Part shown: positions 39,397-47,766 of the stretch, piece after piece
How the letters are laid out: each line of letters opens with the position of its first letter
Numbering within the stretch: the first letter of the stretch is position 1
Virus record (IMG/VR): IMGVR_UViG_3300034072_000375
Coordinates: 1-64,000 of that record
Direction: 5' to 3' (one strand)
Length of the DNA stretch: 64,000 nt
DNA from: a virus
Position numbers and translations under genes: made by a program
Notes under the pieces: generated by a model
Databases searched by the model: none
What the model was told of the DNA's origin: nothing
Seen by the model: the letters and a program-made list of their open reading frames with translations, nothing else

Positions 39397-39582
39397 ATGA
39401 AAATCAAAATCACCAAGTCAAGTAATAACCGTTCATGGTATGATAACCGCATAGGGGAGACTTTTCACGTCAGACGTATCGACAGTGATTGCTATTGGGT
39501 TAAACCCAATCCCGATGACCCCTACTCTGGTTGGAACTTTGTTCCGTTTGAGCACTGTGAAATTTATAAGGAGAAAGATTGA
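39397..39582 (+). CDS. Small hypothetical protein (61 aa)
   Basis: ATG 39397, just after the previous stop. Starts MKIKITKSSNNRSWYDNRIG and reads YWVKPNPDDPYSGWNFVPFE, an SH3-like small barrel pattern seen in other phage proteins. Overlaps the MazG-like gene. Confidence 0.7.
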   Translation: MKIKITKSSNNRSWYDNRIGETFHVRRIDSDCYWVKPNPDDPYSGWNFVPFEHCEIYKEKD

Positions 39583-40049
39583 AAGAACTAACTTACCTAT
39601 ATGAGAACTCCCTGAAGGCTTGCGAGATTGCAGGGCAGAACCTAGAGATTGAACCAAAAGCACGAAAACAACAACTCTCGTACATCCAAAGTGAAGTACA
39701 AGAACTAGCCGAGGCTTTGGAAGAAACTGATCTAGTAGAAGAGCTGGACGCTTGCATGGACGCGCTCGTTACGATCTTTGGATACATCCAGAAACTAGAG
39801 GCACTGGGAGCACGAGTAGATGTAGCAATGGTAAAGACTGCTGACAATAATCTTTCTAAGTTTCCGACTACACTAGAGGAAGTTCAACAGACGCAAGAGT
39901 TCTACAAGACTGTTAAGAACAAGGAGACTGTTTTCGGTTATAATTCTGATTACAAACGCTACGTTGTTCGGGATATGAACGGGAAGTACTTGAAGTGTAA
40001 AAGTTTTGTAGAGAATGATTTGAGTGGTTGTTTTGGTAAAGGAGAATGA
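39579..40049 (+). CDS. MazG-like nucleotide pyrophosphohydrolase
   Basis: All-alpha NTP-PPase pattern with metal-binding acids: EVQELAEALEE (residues ~39-49) and EELDACMDALVTIFGYIQ (~54-71). TTG start with AAGGAG. Hydrolyses (d)NTPs to NMPs; in phages such enzymes may prune unwanted nucleotides or lower host alarmones. It lies directly before a dATP/dGTP diphosphohydrolase-type gene. Confidence 0.8.
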   Translation: MKELTYLYENSLKACEIAGQNLEIEPKARKQQLSYIQSEVQELAEALEETDLVEELDACMDALVTIFGYIQKLEALGARVDVAMVKTADNNLSKFPTTLEEVQQTQEFYKTVKNKETVFGYNSDYKRYVVRDMNGKYLKCKSFVENDLSGCFGKGE

Positions 40050-40522
40050 TGTTTAAACCAACGCATATGGCAGTAGCAAACCTGAAGGGGTTTATTAGTA
40101 TTGGTCAAGACTGGCAACACGTCTACGATGACTGGTACATTAATGAAGATGGGGTCATGCTTTGTATTGCAAAACATAATCTTTGCAAGATTGAAGATGT
40201 TGAAAAGGCAGACATGCTCCTCCCAACAGACGCTCAAGAACGAAAGCAAATTCCGATTGTCTCTGGGGTACTTGATTACTTTCCACTGGCTATTGCTGAA
40301 GTTGCTAAGTGCTCTTGGGCTGGTAATCAACAGCATCATCCTGACAAAGAACTTCATTGGGATAAGACAAAGAGCACTGACCACGCAGATTGTATTGGAC
40401 GGCATTTGATTGATCGAGGTAAGTTCGATACGGATGGTCAACGGCACAGTGCAAAGCTTGCTTGGCGTGCTCTTGCACTGCTTCAGTTAGAGTTGGAAGA
40501 AGAAACTAAGAAAGGAAATTAA
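40046..40522 (+). CDS. dATP/dGTP diphosphohydrolase N-terminal-like protein
   Basis: Carries FPLAIAEVAKCSWAGNQQH, HWDKTKSTDHADCIGRHL and RGKFDTDGQRHSAKLAWRAL, a pattern I associate with the phage dATP/dGTP diphosphohydrolase N-terminal family (DUF5664 type). Its N-terminal extension is unassigned. Together with the MazG-like and ThyX genes it points to adjustment of purine deoxynucleotide pools, possibly linked to modified bases. Confidence 0.75.
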   Translation: MMFKPTHMAVANLKGFISIGQDWQHVYDDWYINEDGVMLCIAKHNLCKIEDVEKADMLLPTDAQERKQIPIVSGVLDYFPLAIAEVAKCSWAGNQQHHPDKELHWDKTKSTDHADCIGRHLIDRGKFDTDGQRHSAKLAWRALALLQLELEEETKKGN

Positions 40523-40524
40523 AA

Positions 40525-40749
40525 ATGGAAAATCAACATCGACAAATTAAAGGCTATCGAGAACTGTCTCAAGTTGAGATTGATCTTATGAACGAAATTA
40601 AAACCAAAGGAGCAGAGTTGGGAGAATTGGTCAATAAACTACGCACTACAGAAGGTCTTGATCAGCGATGGGTAAGCATTGGTGCTACGGATTTTCAAAC
40701 TGGTCTAATGGCGCTTACACGTAGTGTAGCTCAACCAACATTCTTTTGA
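40525..40749 (+). CDS. acb2: Acb2-like anti-CBASS cyclic-oligonucleotide sponge
   Basis: 74 residues with NQHRQIKGYRELSQVEIDLM, then LVNKLRTTEGLDQRWVSIGA and TDFQTGLMALTRSVAQP. This matches my memory of the Acb2 family (including T4 Vs.4), which forms hexamers that bind cyclic di-/tri-nucleotides and so block CBASS defence. The positions that bind ligand cannot be confirmed here. AAAGGAAATTAAAA precedes the ATG. It sits among nucleotide-metabolism genes. Confidence 0.85.
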   Translation: MENQHRQIKGYRELSQVEIDLMNEIKTKGAELGELVNKLRTTEGLDQRWVSIGATDFQTGLMALTRSVAQPTFF

Positions 40750-40760
40750 AAGGAAACACT

Positions 40761-41060
40761 ATGAAAGAGAACAACGAAGTTGTGAGCGCTAAAACTAAAG
40801 AAAACAAAATCCAAGAAGTAAAGCAAGCTATTGAAAAGGTTGCTGAGAATCGGACTTATAAGCTAGGCGATGAAGTGAAAGCTTATGGGAAGAATTGCAA
40901 GATTGTGGAGGTGCTTGAACCTAACCGTTTTCATGTGAAGAACCTTGACAGTCCTTTTGATTCATTCGTTGTTCTTGAAAATGAAATCGGAGTGGAAGTT
41001 CAGAAGAGCGAACACGATCCAGATTTGCTGTATCGTAAGGATGATCGTTTTAGTCTTTGA
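40761..41060 (+). CDS. Hypothetical protein (99 aa)
   Basis: ATG 40761 after GAAAGGAAAC. Helical N-terminus (KTKENKIQEVKQAIEKVAEN), then a small beta barrel-like part (GDEVKAYGKNCKIVEVLEPN). Function unknown. Transcribed with Acb2 and ThyX. Confidence 0.75.
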   Translation: MKENNEVVSAKTKENKIQEVKQAIEKVAENRTYKLGDEVKAYGKNCKIVEVLEPNRFHVKNLDSPFDSFVVLENEIGVEVQKSEHDPDLLYRKDDRFSL

Positions 41061-41069
41061 AAGGGAAGA

Positions 41070-41987
41070 ATGAGTTTTAATTCAGTACAAGTAATTCAAG
41101 ACAGTATCAATCTCAGCGGTAATCGCATCACTACATACGAGATTGAAACCTACCGTTATATTTGGGCAGAAGTGCTTACGCACAAAATGCTCAATAAGAA
41201 TGCTCAATCTTCCCGCGCTGTTCCGGTTAAGTCCGTTCTGTCTATTAATGAATCTGATCCAGTAACACCTATTGTATGGGGTAAGAATCAGGGAGGGATG
41301 TCAGCTTCAGAAGTACTAGAGGGTGTTGAGTTGGAATCCGCTAAGGCTTTGTGGGCAGAAGCTGCTAAGAATGCTTTTATCTTCTCTAAGCGATTGTCTG
41401 ATATTGGCCTTCACAAGATGTGGAGTAACAGGCTCACGGAACCGTTTAGTCGAATCAAAGTAGTGATGACAGGTACTGAGTGGGGCAACTTTGAATGGCT
41501 TCGTGATGATCCAGATGCTGCACAACCAGAGATTGTTGACCTTGCACGAAAGATTAAAGAAGCGAAGGCTGGTAGTATTCCTTTTGAACTTCGTGCCGGT
41601 GAGGCTCATGTTCCATATGTAGGTAGGCTACGTAATGATCCACGAGAGGGTGTAATCTATCTAGATAGTAACGACGATATCCTTTCTCTTGAAGATGCTT
41701 TGAAGATTAGTGCCAGTTGCTGCGGACAGGTTTCTTACAGAAAACTAGATGACAGTTTTGAGAAGGCGATGGAGATTTATAATCGCTTGTTTGATGGACC
41801 TAAACCGCATTACAGCCCATGCGAACATCAAGGTATTGCTATGAAAGTTACGAAGTTGCAGCATCTTTCAGTATTCAACCCTAACGTATGGGAAGAAGGT
41901 GTTAGCCACGTAGACCGTGAAGGTAACTTGTGGAGTGCAAATCTGAAGGGGTTTATTCAGCATCGTAAGCTGTTGGAAAATAATTAA
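41070..41987 (+). CDS. thyX: FAD-dependent thymidylate synthase ThyX
   Basis: 305 residues with ThyX features: THKMLNKNAQSSRAVPV takes the place of the usual RH-x-n-E-S-x-R-Y signature (divergent), followed by SNRLTEPFSRIKVVMTGTEW, NFEWLRDDPDAAQPEI and HVPYVGRL. Converts dUMP to dTMP with FAD and methylenetetrahydrofolate. It would use dUMP from the deaminase at 20830. GAAAGGGAAGA is the ribosome site. A promoter follows directly. Confidence 0.88.
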   Translation: MSFNSVQVIQDSINLSGNRITTYEIETYRYIWAEVLTHKMLNKNAQSSRAVPVKSVLSINESDPVTPIVWGKNQGGMSASEVLEGVELESAKALWAEAAKNAFIFSKRLSDIGLHKMWSNRLTEPFSRIKVVMTGTEWGNFEWLRDDPDAAQPEIVDLARKIKEAKAGSIPFELRAGEAHVPYVGRLRNDPREGVIYLDSNDDILSLEDALKISASCCGQVSYRKLDDSFEKAMEIYNRLFDGPKPHYSPCEHQGIAMKVTKLQHLSVFNPNVWEEGVSHVDREGNLWSANLKGFIQHRKLLENN

Positions 41988-41988
41988 C

Positions 41989-42017
41989 TAGACATTTTAA
42001 GAAGTAAGGGGTATAAT
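41989..42017 (+). promoter_or_regulatory. Promoter inside a dyad
   Basis: TAGACA (41989-41994), 17 bp, TATAAT (42012-42017). The -10 lies in the loop of a dyad: AAGAAG/AGGGG on the left, CCCCT/CTTCTT on the right (41999-42034). A new transcript starts in the 3' arm and cannot form the hairpin. Drives 42050 and the ribonucleotide reductase genes. Confidence 0.7.
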
Positions 42018-42049
42018 CGTTATTCCCCTCTTCTTGCGAAAGGAGAAAT

Positions 42050-42394
42050 ATGGCGCTAAACATTGCAGCTTTTGAAGCTATCAGCTTGTCGGAACTAGAA
42101 ACAGTGATGCCCTGGATCAATAAAGAATGGATTGATGATAATCCTGATACTTTCAAGCAAATGCTATATGACTGCGGATTGGATGCATTTAATTTTCCAA
42201 TTGATGAGCAGATGAATACGCATCGTAATCGTTTCAATAATATCATTACAACGTGGCGTTGGGTTTGTATGTCTAGAACGGACAAGGCTTGGGTAGAGTC
42301 TGGGTACGCATCGCAAGCATCTAAGGATCGGGCAACGGGAAATCGCCTGTTAGTAGACTGCTACCGGTTGCGTGGGGAAGTTGAAAGTGAATAA
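42050..42394 (+). CDS. Hypothetical protein (114 aa)
   Basis: Starts MALNIAAFEAISLSELETVM after AAAGGAG. Helical; the segment NTHRNRFNNIITTWRWVCMS is notable. Precedes nrdB, in the same transcript. Function unknown. Confidence 0.75.
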   Translation: MALNIAAFEAISLSELETVMPWINKEWIDDNPDTFKQMLYDCGLDAFNFPIDEQMNTHRNRFNNIITTWRWVCMSRTDKAWVESGYASQASKDRATGNRLLVDCYRLRGEVESE

Positions 42395-42418
42395 GATTTA
42401 ATAACAACAAAGGAAATT

Positions 42419-43384
42419 ATGGAAAAATATCTACTTCCGATTAATGAAAGACAGGAGCCAATAGATTTTGCAGAACAACAACTTAAAGTATTTTGGACAG
42501 CAGATGAAGTAAAGGTAGAGAAAGATATTCAGGACGTTTTGGTTAATTTCACAGAGGCTGAAAAGCACGCTGTAATCACCACGCTTAAACTCTTCAGCAT
42601 TTATGAAACTCACGCAGGGGACGAATACTGGGGAGAACGGTTTAAAAAGATTTTTGATGGTGCAGAATTTCATCGTATGGCTTCAGTTTTTGCCATGTTT
42701 GAACTTGCAGTTCATGCACCGTTCTATAACAAAATCAATCAGCTTCTGCATATCGACACCCCAGAGTTTTACCTAAGTTATCTTGATGACTCTGTTCTGA
42801 AAGCAAGAGTAGAACATATTGGTGCCTTGATTGGTGACCCTGATGACCTTGTATCATTGGCATCTTTTAGTCTTGTTGAGGGTGGTATCCTATACAGCAA
42901 TTTTGCCTTCTTGAAGCACTACCAATCTCAGGGTAAGAATAAACTGATGAACGTAGTGCGAGGAATTAATTTTTCTGTTCGGGACGAAAATATTCACTCA
43001 GTAGCTGGAGCATGGTCATTTAAGTACCTGAAGGGGTTGCGTAATCTATCAATAGAGCAAGAGGTAGAACTTGAACAGAAGCTTAGATGCGTTGTTCGAT
43101 TGATCTATGAGCACGAATGTCAAATTATTGCAAAACTATTTGAGAAGGGAGACATTCGTGGTATCACTGCTCACCAACTTGAATGCTTCGTTCAGTCTAG
43201 ATTGAATGAGTGTCTGAAGGAACTTGGTTATAAAAAGGAATACGAGGTTAAATACAACCCAATCTCAGAATGGTTCTACGATGGAATCAATAAGTTTCAA
43301 TTTAATGATTTCTTCTCGGGTCAAGGCAGAGAATATAACCGCAACTGGGATCAATCTGGTTTTGTGTGGAAAGGAAGTGAATGA
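42419..43384 (+). CDS. nrdB: Ribonucleotide reductase small subunit
   Basis: Class I small-subunit fold: metal ligands and radical region appear in FSIYETHAGDEYWGERF, MASVFAMFELAVHAPFY, SLASFSLVEGGILYSNFAFL, RGINFSVRDENIHSVAGAW and LIYEHECQIIAKLFEKG. Generates the radical for NrdA in the next gene, overlapping it by 4 nt. AAGGAAATT lies before the ATG. Confidence 0.93.
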   Translation: MEKYLLPINERQEPIDFAEQQLKVFWTADEVKVEKDIQDVLVNFTEAEKHAVITTLKLFSIYETHAGDEYWGERFKKIFDGAEFHRMASVFAMFELAVHAPFYNKINQLLHIDTPEFYLSYLDDSVLKARVEHIGALIGDPDDLVSLASFSLVEGGILYSNFAFLKHYQSQGKNKLMNVVRGINFSVRDENIHSVAGAWSFKYLKGLRNLSIEQEVELEQKLRCVVRLIYEHECQIIAKLFEKGDIRGITAHQLECFVQSRLNECLKELGYKKEYEVKYNPISEWFYDGINKFQFNDFFSGQGREYNRNWDQSGFVWKGSE

Positions 43385-45084
43385 GTAATATCTATAAAGA
43401 ACTTAGTGAAGAACGAAAGCGTCTACAAGTAGAGGGGTTTGTACCTGAGTGGTACAGTACTGGTGGGTATCAGATGTTCAAAGAGAAGTACGAGTACCAG
43501 ACGGAAGGACGTAGTGTTCGTGGGCAATTTGAACGAATTGCTAAGACTGCTGCTAAACACCTAATTGGAACAAGATACGAGAAAGAGGCTGAAAGTAACT
43601 TCTTCAATCTTTTGTGGAATGGCTGGCTATCTCCGAGTACTCCAGTTCTTGCAAACATGGGGACTAATCGTGGTATGCCCGTATCTTGCTCTGGTACAGT
43701 AGTAGAAGACTCCGTAGATGGTTTCTACAGTAATCTCCGTGAAGTAGCTCTGCTGACTAAATACGGATTCGGTACAGCAAGTGATCTGAGCCATATTCGC
43801 CCAAGAGGCAGCAAGATTAGTGTAGGTGGTAAAGCTTCAGGCGTTATGCCTGTGATTAAAGAGCATGTTCAAGCCATGCGTAGTATTGCACAAGGTACTG
43901 CACGTAGAGGAGCATGGGCTTGCTATTTGGATATTGAGCATGGAGATTTCCATGAAGTAGTTGAGCATATTCTTGCAGAACCTGATGACCTGAACGTAGG
44001 TTGGACCATTAAACAATCTTTCATTGATAGTCTAAACTCCGGTGAAAAAGAAGCTATTGAGCGCTATCAGAAGGCTCTCAAAGTCAAGATGGTTACAGGT
44101 AAGGGATATTTCTTCTTTGTGGATAAGGCTAACGTCAAGCGTCCTGCTATGTATGTAGACAAGGGATTGTTTATTAACAACTCCCAACTTTGTTCAGAGA
44201 TTATGCTTTTCAACGACAATGAGCATACTTACACTTGTGTTCTAAGTTCAATGAATGTAGCTAAATACGATGATTGGAAAAACACTGCTGCTGTTTATTG
44301 GGCAACTATCTTTCTTGATTGCGTAGCTTCTGAGTTTATTGAAAAAGCTAAGACTGTTCCCGGACTAGAAAAAGCTGTACGATTCACCGAGAAATCCAGA
44401 GCGCTTGGTCTTGGTCAAGCCGGTATCTGTACTTTGTTTCAACAAAAGATGCTGCCATTCGAAAGCTTTGAAGCACACATGCTAAGTCAAGAAGTGGCTG
44501 CAACTATTTGGAAAGAAGCCACTCTTGCAACTAAAGACATGGCCAGCGAACTTGGAGAACCTGAATGGTGCAAAGGATATGATGTACGTAATACCCACCT
44601 GATTGCAATCGCACCGACCAAAAGTACGGCACTCTTAATCGGGGGTATTTCTGAAGGTATTAATCCTGATCCTGCAATGAGTTATACTCAAATGACTTCT
44701 GCTGGTGAAGTAGATCGTACTAACCCTGTCTTGCTTGATTTGATGAAGAAGAAAGGTGTCTATACTAAGAAGCACATCCAAGAGATTACGGATGCTCAAG
44801 GTTCTGTTCAAGGCGTGAGTTGGTTGACTCCTGAAGAAAAGGAAGTCTTTAAAACTGCGTTTGAAATTAATCAGAAAGCTGTTCTTCGTCTAGCTTCTGC
44901 TCGTAGTAGATACATCGACCAGTGGCAATCTCTGAACTTGTTCTTCTCTGCTGATGAAGACCCGGCTTGGATTGCTGAAGTTCATCAAGAGGCTTTTGTT
45001 GATCCTAATATTCTTGCTTTGTATTACGTCTATACACAAGCTGGGGTACAGGCGTCAAAAGGCGAGTGCGAAGCCTGCATGTAG
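43381..45084 (+). CDS. nrdA: Ribonucleotide reductase large subunit
   Basis: 567 residues, shorter than typical NrdA (~750) because the N-terminal ATP cone is missing, so allosteric control by ATP/dATP at that site is probably lost. Active-site blocks are SPSTPVLANMGTNRGMPVSC (C225-type cysteine), LCSEIML (C439-type) with TCVLSSMNVA (C462-type), and a C-terminal CEACM for reduction by thioredoxin. The residue two before the thiyl cysteine is Gln where Asn is usual. Thioredoxin-like gene follows. Confidence 0.92.
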   Translation: MSNIYKELSEERKRLQVEGFVPEWYSTGGYQMFKEKYEYQTEGRSVRGQFERIAKTAAKHLIGTRYEKEAESNFFNLLWNGWLSPSTPVLANMGTNRGMPVSCSGTVVEDSVDGFYSNLREVALLTKYGFGTASDLSHIRPRGSKISVGGKASGVMPVIKEHVQAMRSIAQGTARRGAWACYLDIEHGDFHEVVEHILAEPDDLNVGWTIKQSFIDSLNSGEKEAIERYQKALKVKMVTGKGYFFFVDKANVKRPAMYVDKGLFINNSQLCSEIMLFNDNEHTYTCVLSSMNVAKYDDWKNTAAVYWATIFLDCVASEFIEKAKTVPGLEKAVRFTEKSRALGLGQAGICTLFQQKMLPFESFEAHMLSQEVAATIWKEATLATKDMASELGEPEWCKGYDVRNTHLIAIAPTKSTALLIGGISEGINPDPAMSYTQMTSAGEVDRTNPVLLDLMKKKGVYTKKHIQEITDAQGSVQGVSWLTPEEKEVFKTAFEINQKAVLRLASARSRYIDQWQSLNLFFSADEDPAWIAEVHQEAFVDPNILALYYVYTQAGVQASKGECEACM

Positions 45085-45093
45085 GAGGAGATT

Positions 45094-45351
45094 ATGAAGT
45101 TATTAAAATTTGGAAGTGCATGGTGCCAATCGTGCAAGACACAAACTGCTCTGTTAAGTTCTATTGATCTTTCTGAGTACATCGTAGAATACATTGACAT
45201 TGACATTGACAACCTAGACAGACAAGCTTTGTCTAAGATGAAAGTTTCTGGTATTCCTACACTGATCATTCAGGATGACCAAGGCAACGAACTGAAGCGC
45301 AAGTCCGGGTCTTTGACTAAAAAGCAACTTCAGGACTTCTTGGGAATCTAA
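45094..45351 (+). CDS. Thioredoxin-like protein
   Basis: 85 residues with the redox motif WCQSC (near residue 10), cis-proline in SGIPTLII and the usual strand-helix order. Probably reduces the NrdA disulphide (its gene lies just upstream). AGGAGGAG precedes the ATG. Confidence 0.88.
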   Translation: MKLLKFGSAWCQSCKTQTALLSSIDLSEYIVEYIDIDIDNLDRQALSKMKVSGIPTLIIQDDQGNELKRKSGSLTKKQLQDFLGI

Positions 45352-45355
45352 CCCC

Positions 45356-45424
45356 TTGACAACTAAAATCTAATGCTATAAGATACCCCTCATTGGCTCC
45401 TTGTCGGTGAGGGGTTTTATTTTA
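45356..45424 (+). promoter_or_regulatory. Fused promoter and terminator
   Basis: TTGACA (45356-45361), 17 bp, TAAGAT (45379-45384) is followed at once by ACCCCTCA (45385-45392), loop, TGAGGGGT (45408-45415) and TTTTATTTT. Transcripts from upstream can form the hairpin and stop; transcripts starting here (near 45391) lack the 5' arm and read on into the RNA ligase gene. Confidence 0.75.
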
Positions 45425-45441
45425 ACTACTGAAAGGAAGTT

Positions 45442-46569
45442 ATGCTTAACGTACAAAAGTTCTTAACTGAACAGAAAGAACAAGGCAAGTTCACAACGGA
45501 ATGCTTCAATGCACTGACAGAACAATTTGGAATCAAAGTGAAATTTTATGACGAAGAAGGTATCGTTCTATTGGACTATCATCAAATTGATAGTCCAAAG
45601 ATGCACCCTGTTGTAATTGAATGCCGGAGCCTTATCTTGGACACTTTCACTTTTGAAGTAGTCTCCCGTAAGTTTGATCGCTTCTTCAACTACGGCGAAG
45701 CTCTGGAGTACTACCACGACTTTGACCTGTCCCGTTCTGTGATTATGGAAAAGGCGGACGGTTCATTGATTGGTGTCTACAATCACAACGGTAAGTGGCA
45801 TATCTCTACCCGTGGCATGGCTTTTGCAGAAGGTGAACACATTATGGGTGGGACTTTCCGAGACAAGGTACTAGATGCTTTTGAAGTCAATGAAGATGAA
45901 TTTCAATTAATCTTTAATAGTTATCCCAAGAACACTACTTTTGTATTTGAATATACTTCTCCAGAAAATAGAATTGTTACCAAGTATGAAGAGCCTATGA
46001 TGGTTATTCTGTCAGCAAATGATGGAGAAAAGGATTGGGATTATAAAACACTTGTAAAAGACTTGTGGCTACACCCTTTGAACATCCGTCAAGCGCGAGT
46101 ATATTCCGCAGACGACATGGAAGAAGTAGTAAAGCTGGCTAATTCTCTCCCTGACCTGCAAGAAGGCTTTGTAATTTATGACCCTATCGGTAACAAGCGA
46201 ATGAAGGTCAAAAGTTCTCTATATGTGGTAGCTCATTCTATTCGTGGCAATGATCCTCTTCCTACAAAGAAGAATCTACTACGTCTATTGTTTACAGGTG
46301 AACTTGATGAGTTTATTGCTTACTTCCCAGAGTGGAAAGAAAAAGCAATTAATATTGAAAAGGAAGTAGAACAGTCTCTTGAAAAGTTAGCTAATGCTTG
46401 GGGCTTATTTAAAAATCTAGAATCTCAGAAGGACTTTGCCATTGCAATCAAGGATGTGAAGTACAATGGTCTTTTGTTTCAAGCTAGAAAAACTAATACT
46501 ACCTTGCAAGATGTTTGGGATCATTATTTGAGCGTTGACAAAAAGATTTCTATGTTTGAGAAGGAGTAA
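45442..46569 (+). CDS. rnlA: T4 RNA ligase 1-like (Rnl1) protein
   Basis: 375 residues, the size of T4 RnlA (374). Motif I EKADGSLIG (the lysine takes AMP), III FVFEYTSPENRIV, IV QEGFVIY, V RMKVKSSLY, and an extended C-terminal domain as in T4 Rnl1, which in T4 seals host-cleaved tRNA anticodon loops. Its own promoter separates it from the reductase genes. It is the second RNA ligase of the phage (the first is at 21655). Confidence 0.9.
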   Translation: MLNVQKFLTEQKEQGKFTTECFNALTEQFGIKVKFYDEEGIVLLDYHQIDSPKMHPVVIECRSLILDTFTFEVVSRKFDRFFNYGEALEYYHDFDLSRSVIMEKADGSLIGVYNHNGKWHISTRGMAFAEGEHIMGGTFRDKVLDAFEVNEDEFQLIFNSYPKNTTFVFEYTSPENRIVTKYEEPMMVILSANDGEKDWDYKTLVKDLWLHPLNIRQARVYSADDMEEVVKLANSLPDLQEGFVIYDPIGNKRMKVKSSLYVVAHSIRGNDPLPTKKNLLRLLFTGELDEFIAYFPEWKEKAINIEKEVEQSLEKLANAWGLFKNLESQKDFAIAIKDVKYNGLLFQARKTNTTLQDVWDHYLSVDKKISMFEKE

Positions 46570-46571
46570 AC

Positions 46572-46832
46572 GTGCTAACTACTAAACCAAAAGTTCAAAT
46601 TAAACTCAAGAAACATGAGTACATCATTGCTGTTGTTCCCGAATACTGCTCTGGGCCGGGATGGTCTAACTCTGTTCTATGGGTGCATATTGCAGATGGA
46701 AACACTCGCACCTATAGAACCGAAGCTATTCAACCTGATGAACGCAACAGGGATCAATGGGTGCTGTTCAAGGCTGGAGAAGCAATGCATCGAGCCTTGG
46801 TTGACTCTGTTATTGTAAAGAAGGAGAAGTGA
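46572..46832 (+). CDS. Hypothetical protein (86 aa)
   Basis: GTG start after AAGGAGTAAAC. Beta-rich (KVQIKLKKHEYIIAVVPEYC; GWSNSVLWVHIADGNTRTYR), helical C-terminus. I recall similar small proteins near phage genes of this type but no function. Confidence 0.75.
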   Translation: MLTTKPKVQIKLKKHEYIIAVVPEYCSGPGWSNSVLWVHIADGNTRTYRTEAIQPDERNRDQWVLFKAGEAMHRALVDSVIVKKEK

Positions 46833-46833
46833 C

Positions 46834-47163
46834 TTGCAAATCCCTAAAGAAAAAGGCTGGGTTATCCGAGGAACTTGTGATAGAGTTTGGTTCCTACCTT
46901 ATTCTAAAGTTGTTCAAGACTACAAGAACTTCATTATGGAATACGATGGTCTGACTGAAGAACAAGCAGATGAGCGGATTGGAGATGAGGATATCTCCTT
47001 TTGGTTCTATGAGCAATACATCTGGTCAGAAGTTGAAAGAGATGCTATACTTCTGACTAAACCTGTTCCCAAGAAGTACAAGAAGTTCTTGGATTTCTAC
47101 AGGGACTATGACAGTTCTGAACCTTGGCAAGATGCTAGTAGAGTAAATTTTAAGGAGGAATAA
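46834..47163 (+). CDS. Hypothetical acidic protein (109 aa)
   Basis: TTG start with AAGGAG upstream. Acidic and aromatic (LPYSKVVQDYKNFIMEYDGL; DISFWFYEQYIWSEVERDAI). No family recognised. Confidence 0.7.
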   Translation: MQIPKEKGWVIRGTCDRVWFLPYSKVVQDYKNFIMEYDGLTEEQADERIGDEDISFWFYEQYIWSEVERDAILLTKPVPKKYKKFLDFYRDYDSSEPWQDASRVNFKEE

Positions 47164-47164
47164 C

Positions 47165-47419
47165 TTGCAATCTAAAATTGATAGTCTTATAGAGTCCATA
47201 CTGAATGTTGGGATTGGCTTTGGAGTCTCTGTAGTAGCTAACTTCGTAATCTTCCCTTGGGTTGGTATTACAGCTTCTACAACCCAAGTTATTGCAGTCG
47301 GAATTTTTATGACGTTTGTAAGCGTAGCTAGATCATACTTCGTTCGCAGATGGGCTAATAAGTACCTTACTCAATTCCGAGAGAAGGTTGTGAACTTTTT
47401 AAAGAAGGAGGTTGCATGA
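47165..47419 (+). CDS. Conserved phage membrane protein (84 aa)
   Basis: TTG start after AAGGAGG. N-terminal IDSLIESILNVGIGFGVSVV, then IFPWVGITAS, IFMTFVSVARSYFVRRWANK, a two-helix membrane protein widespread in phages (I recall it as a DUF7220-type family). Function unknown. Confidence 0.8.
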   Translation: MQSKIDSLIESILNVGIGFGVSVVANFVIFPWVGITASTTQVIAVGIFMTFVSVARSYFVRRWANKYLTQFREKVVNFLKKEVA

Positions 47420-47760
47420 AAGAAGATTTAATTCGAATTGAAGATTACAAGCGGTATCTCACGGAATACTCAATTCCACGATGGAAGAGAAGGTCTGAGG
47501 ATGTTAAGGCCAAATACAACGCAGCCAAACAAGAGTACGAATCTGGGTGGTTCGCTAAGCTTTTTGGATGTAAATTTGAACACTCGGAAGCTGTTCGTTG
47601 GGGTTGGTGGGAGTTCCATGAAGATGAGATTGAAGATCGTGAAGCAGAGCTTAACCGTTGCAATTATTTCGAGAAGTTGTTTAATACTCATATTCAACCA
47701 TCCTTGAATATCCATAAATCTTTCTATGAATGGTGCGAAGAAAATAAAGTACCTTATTGA
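47416..47760 (+). CDS. Hypothetical protein (114 aa)
   Basis: Basic helical N-terminus (RIEDYKRYLTEYSIPRWKRR), tryptophan-rich centre (EAVRWGWWEFHEDEIEDREA), helical C-terminus. Last gene of the rightward block; ends at the paired terminators. Function unknown. Confidence 0.75.
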   Translation: MKEDLIRIEDYKRYLTEYSIPRWKRRSEDVKAKYNAAKQEYESGWFAKLFGCKFEHSEAVRWGWWEFHEDEIEDREAELNRCNYFEKLFNTHIQPSLNIHKSFYEWCEENKVPY

Positions 47761-47766
47761 TTAGAC

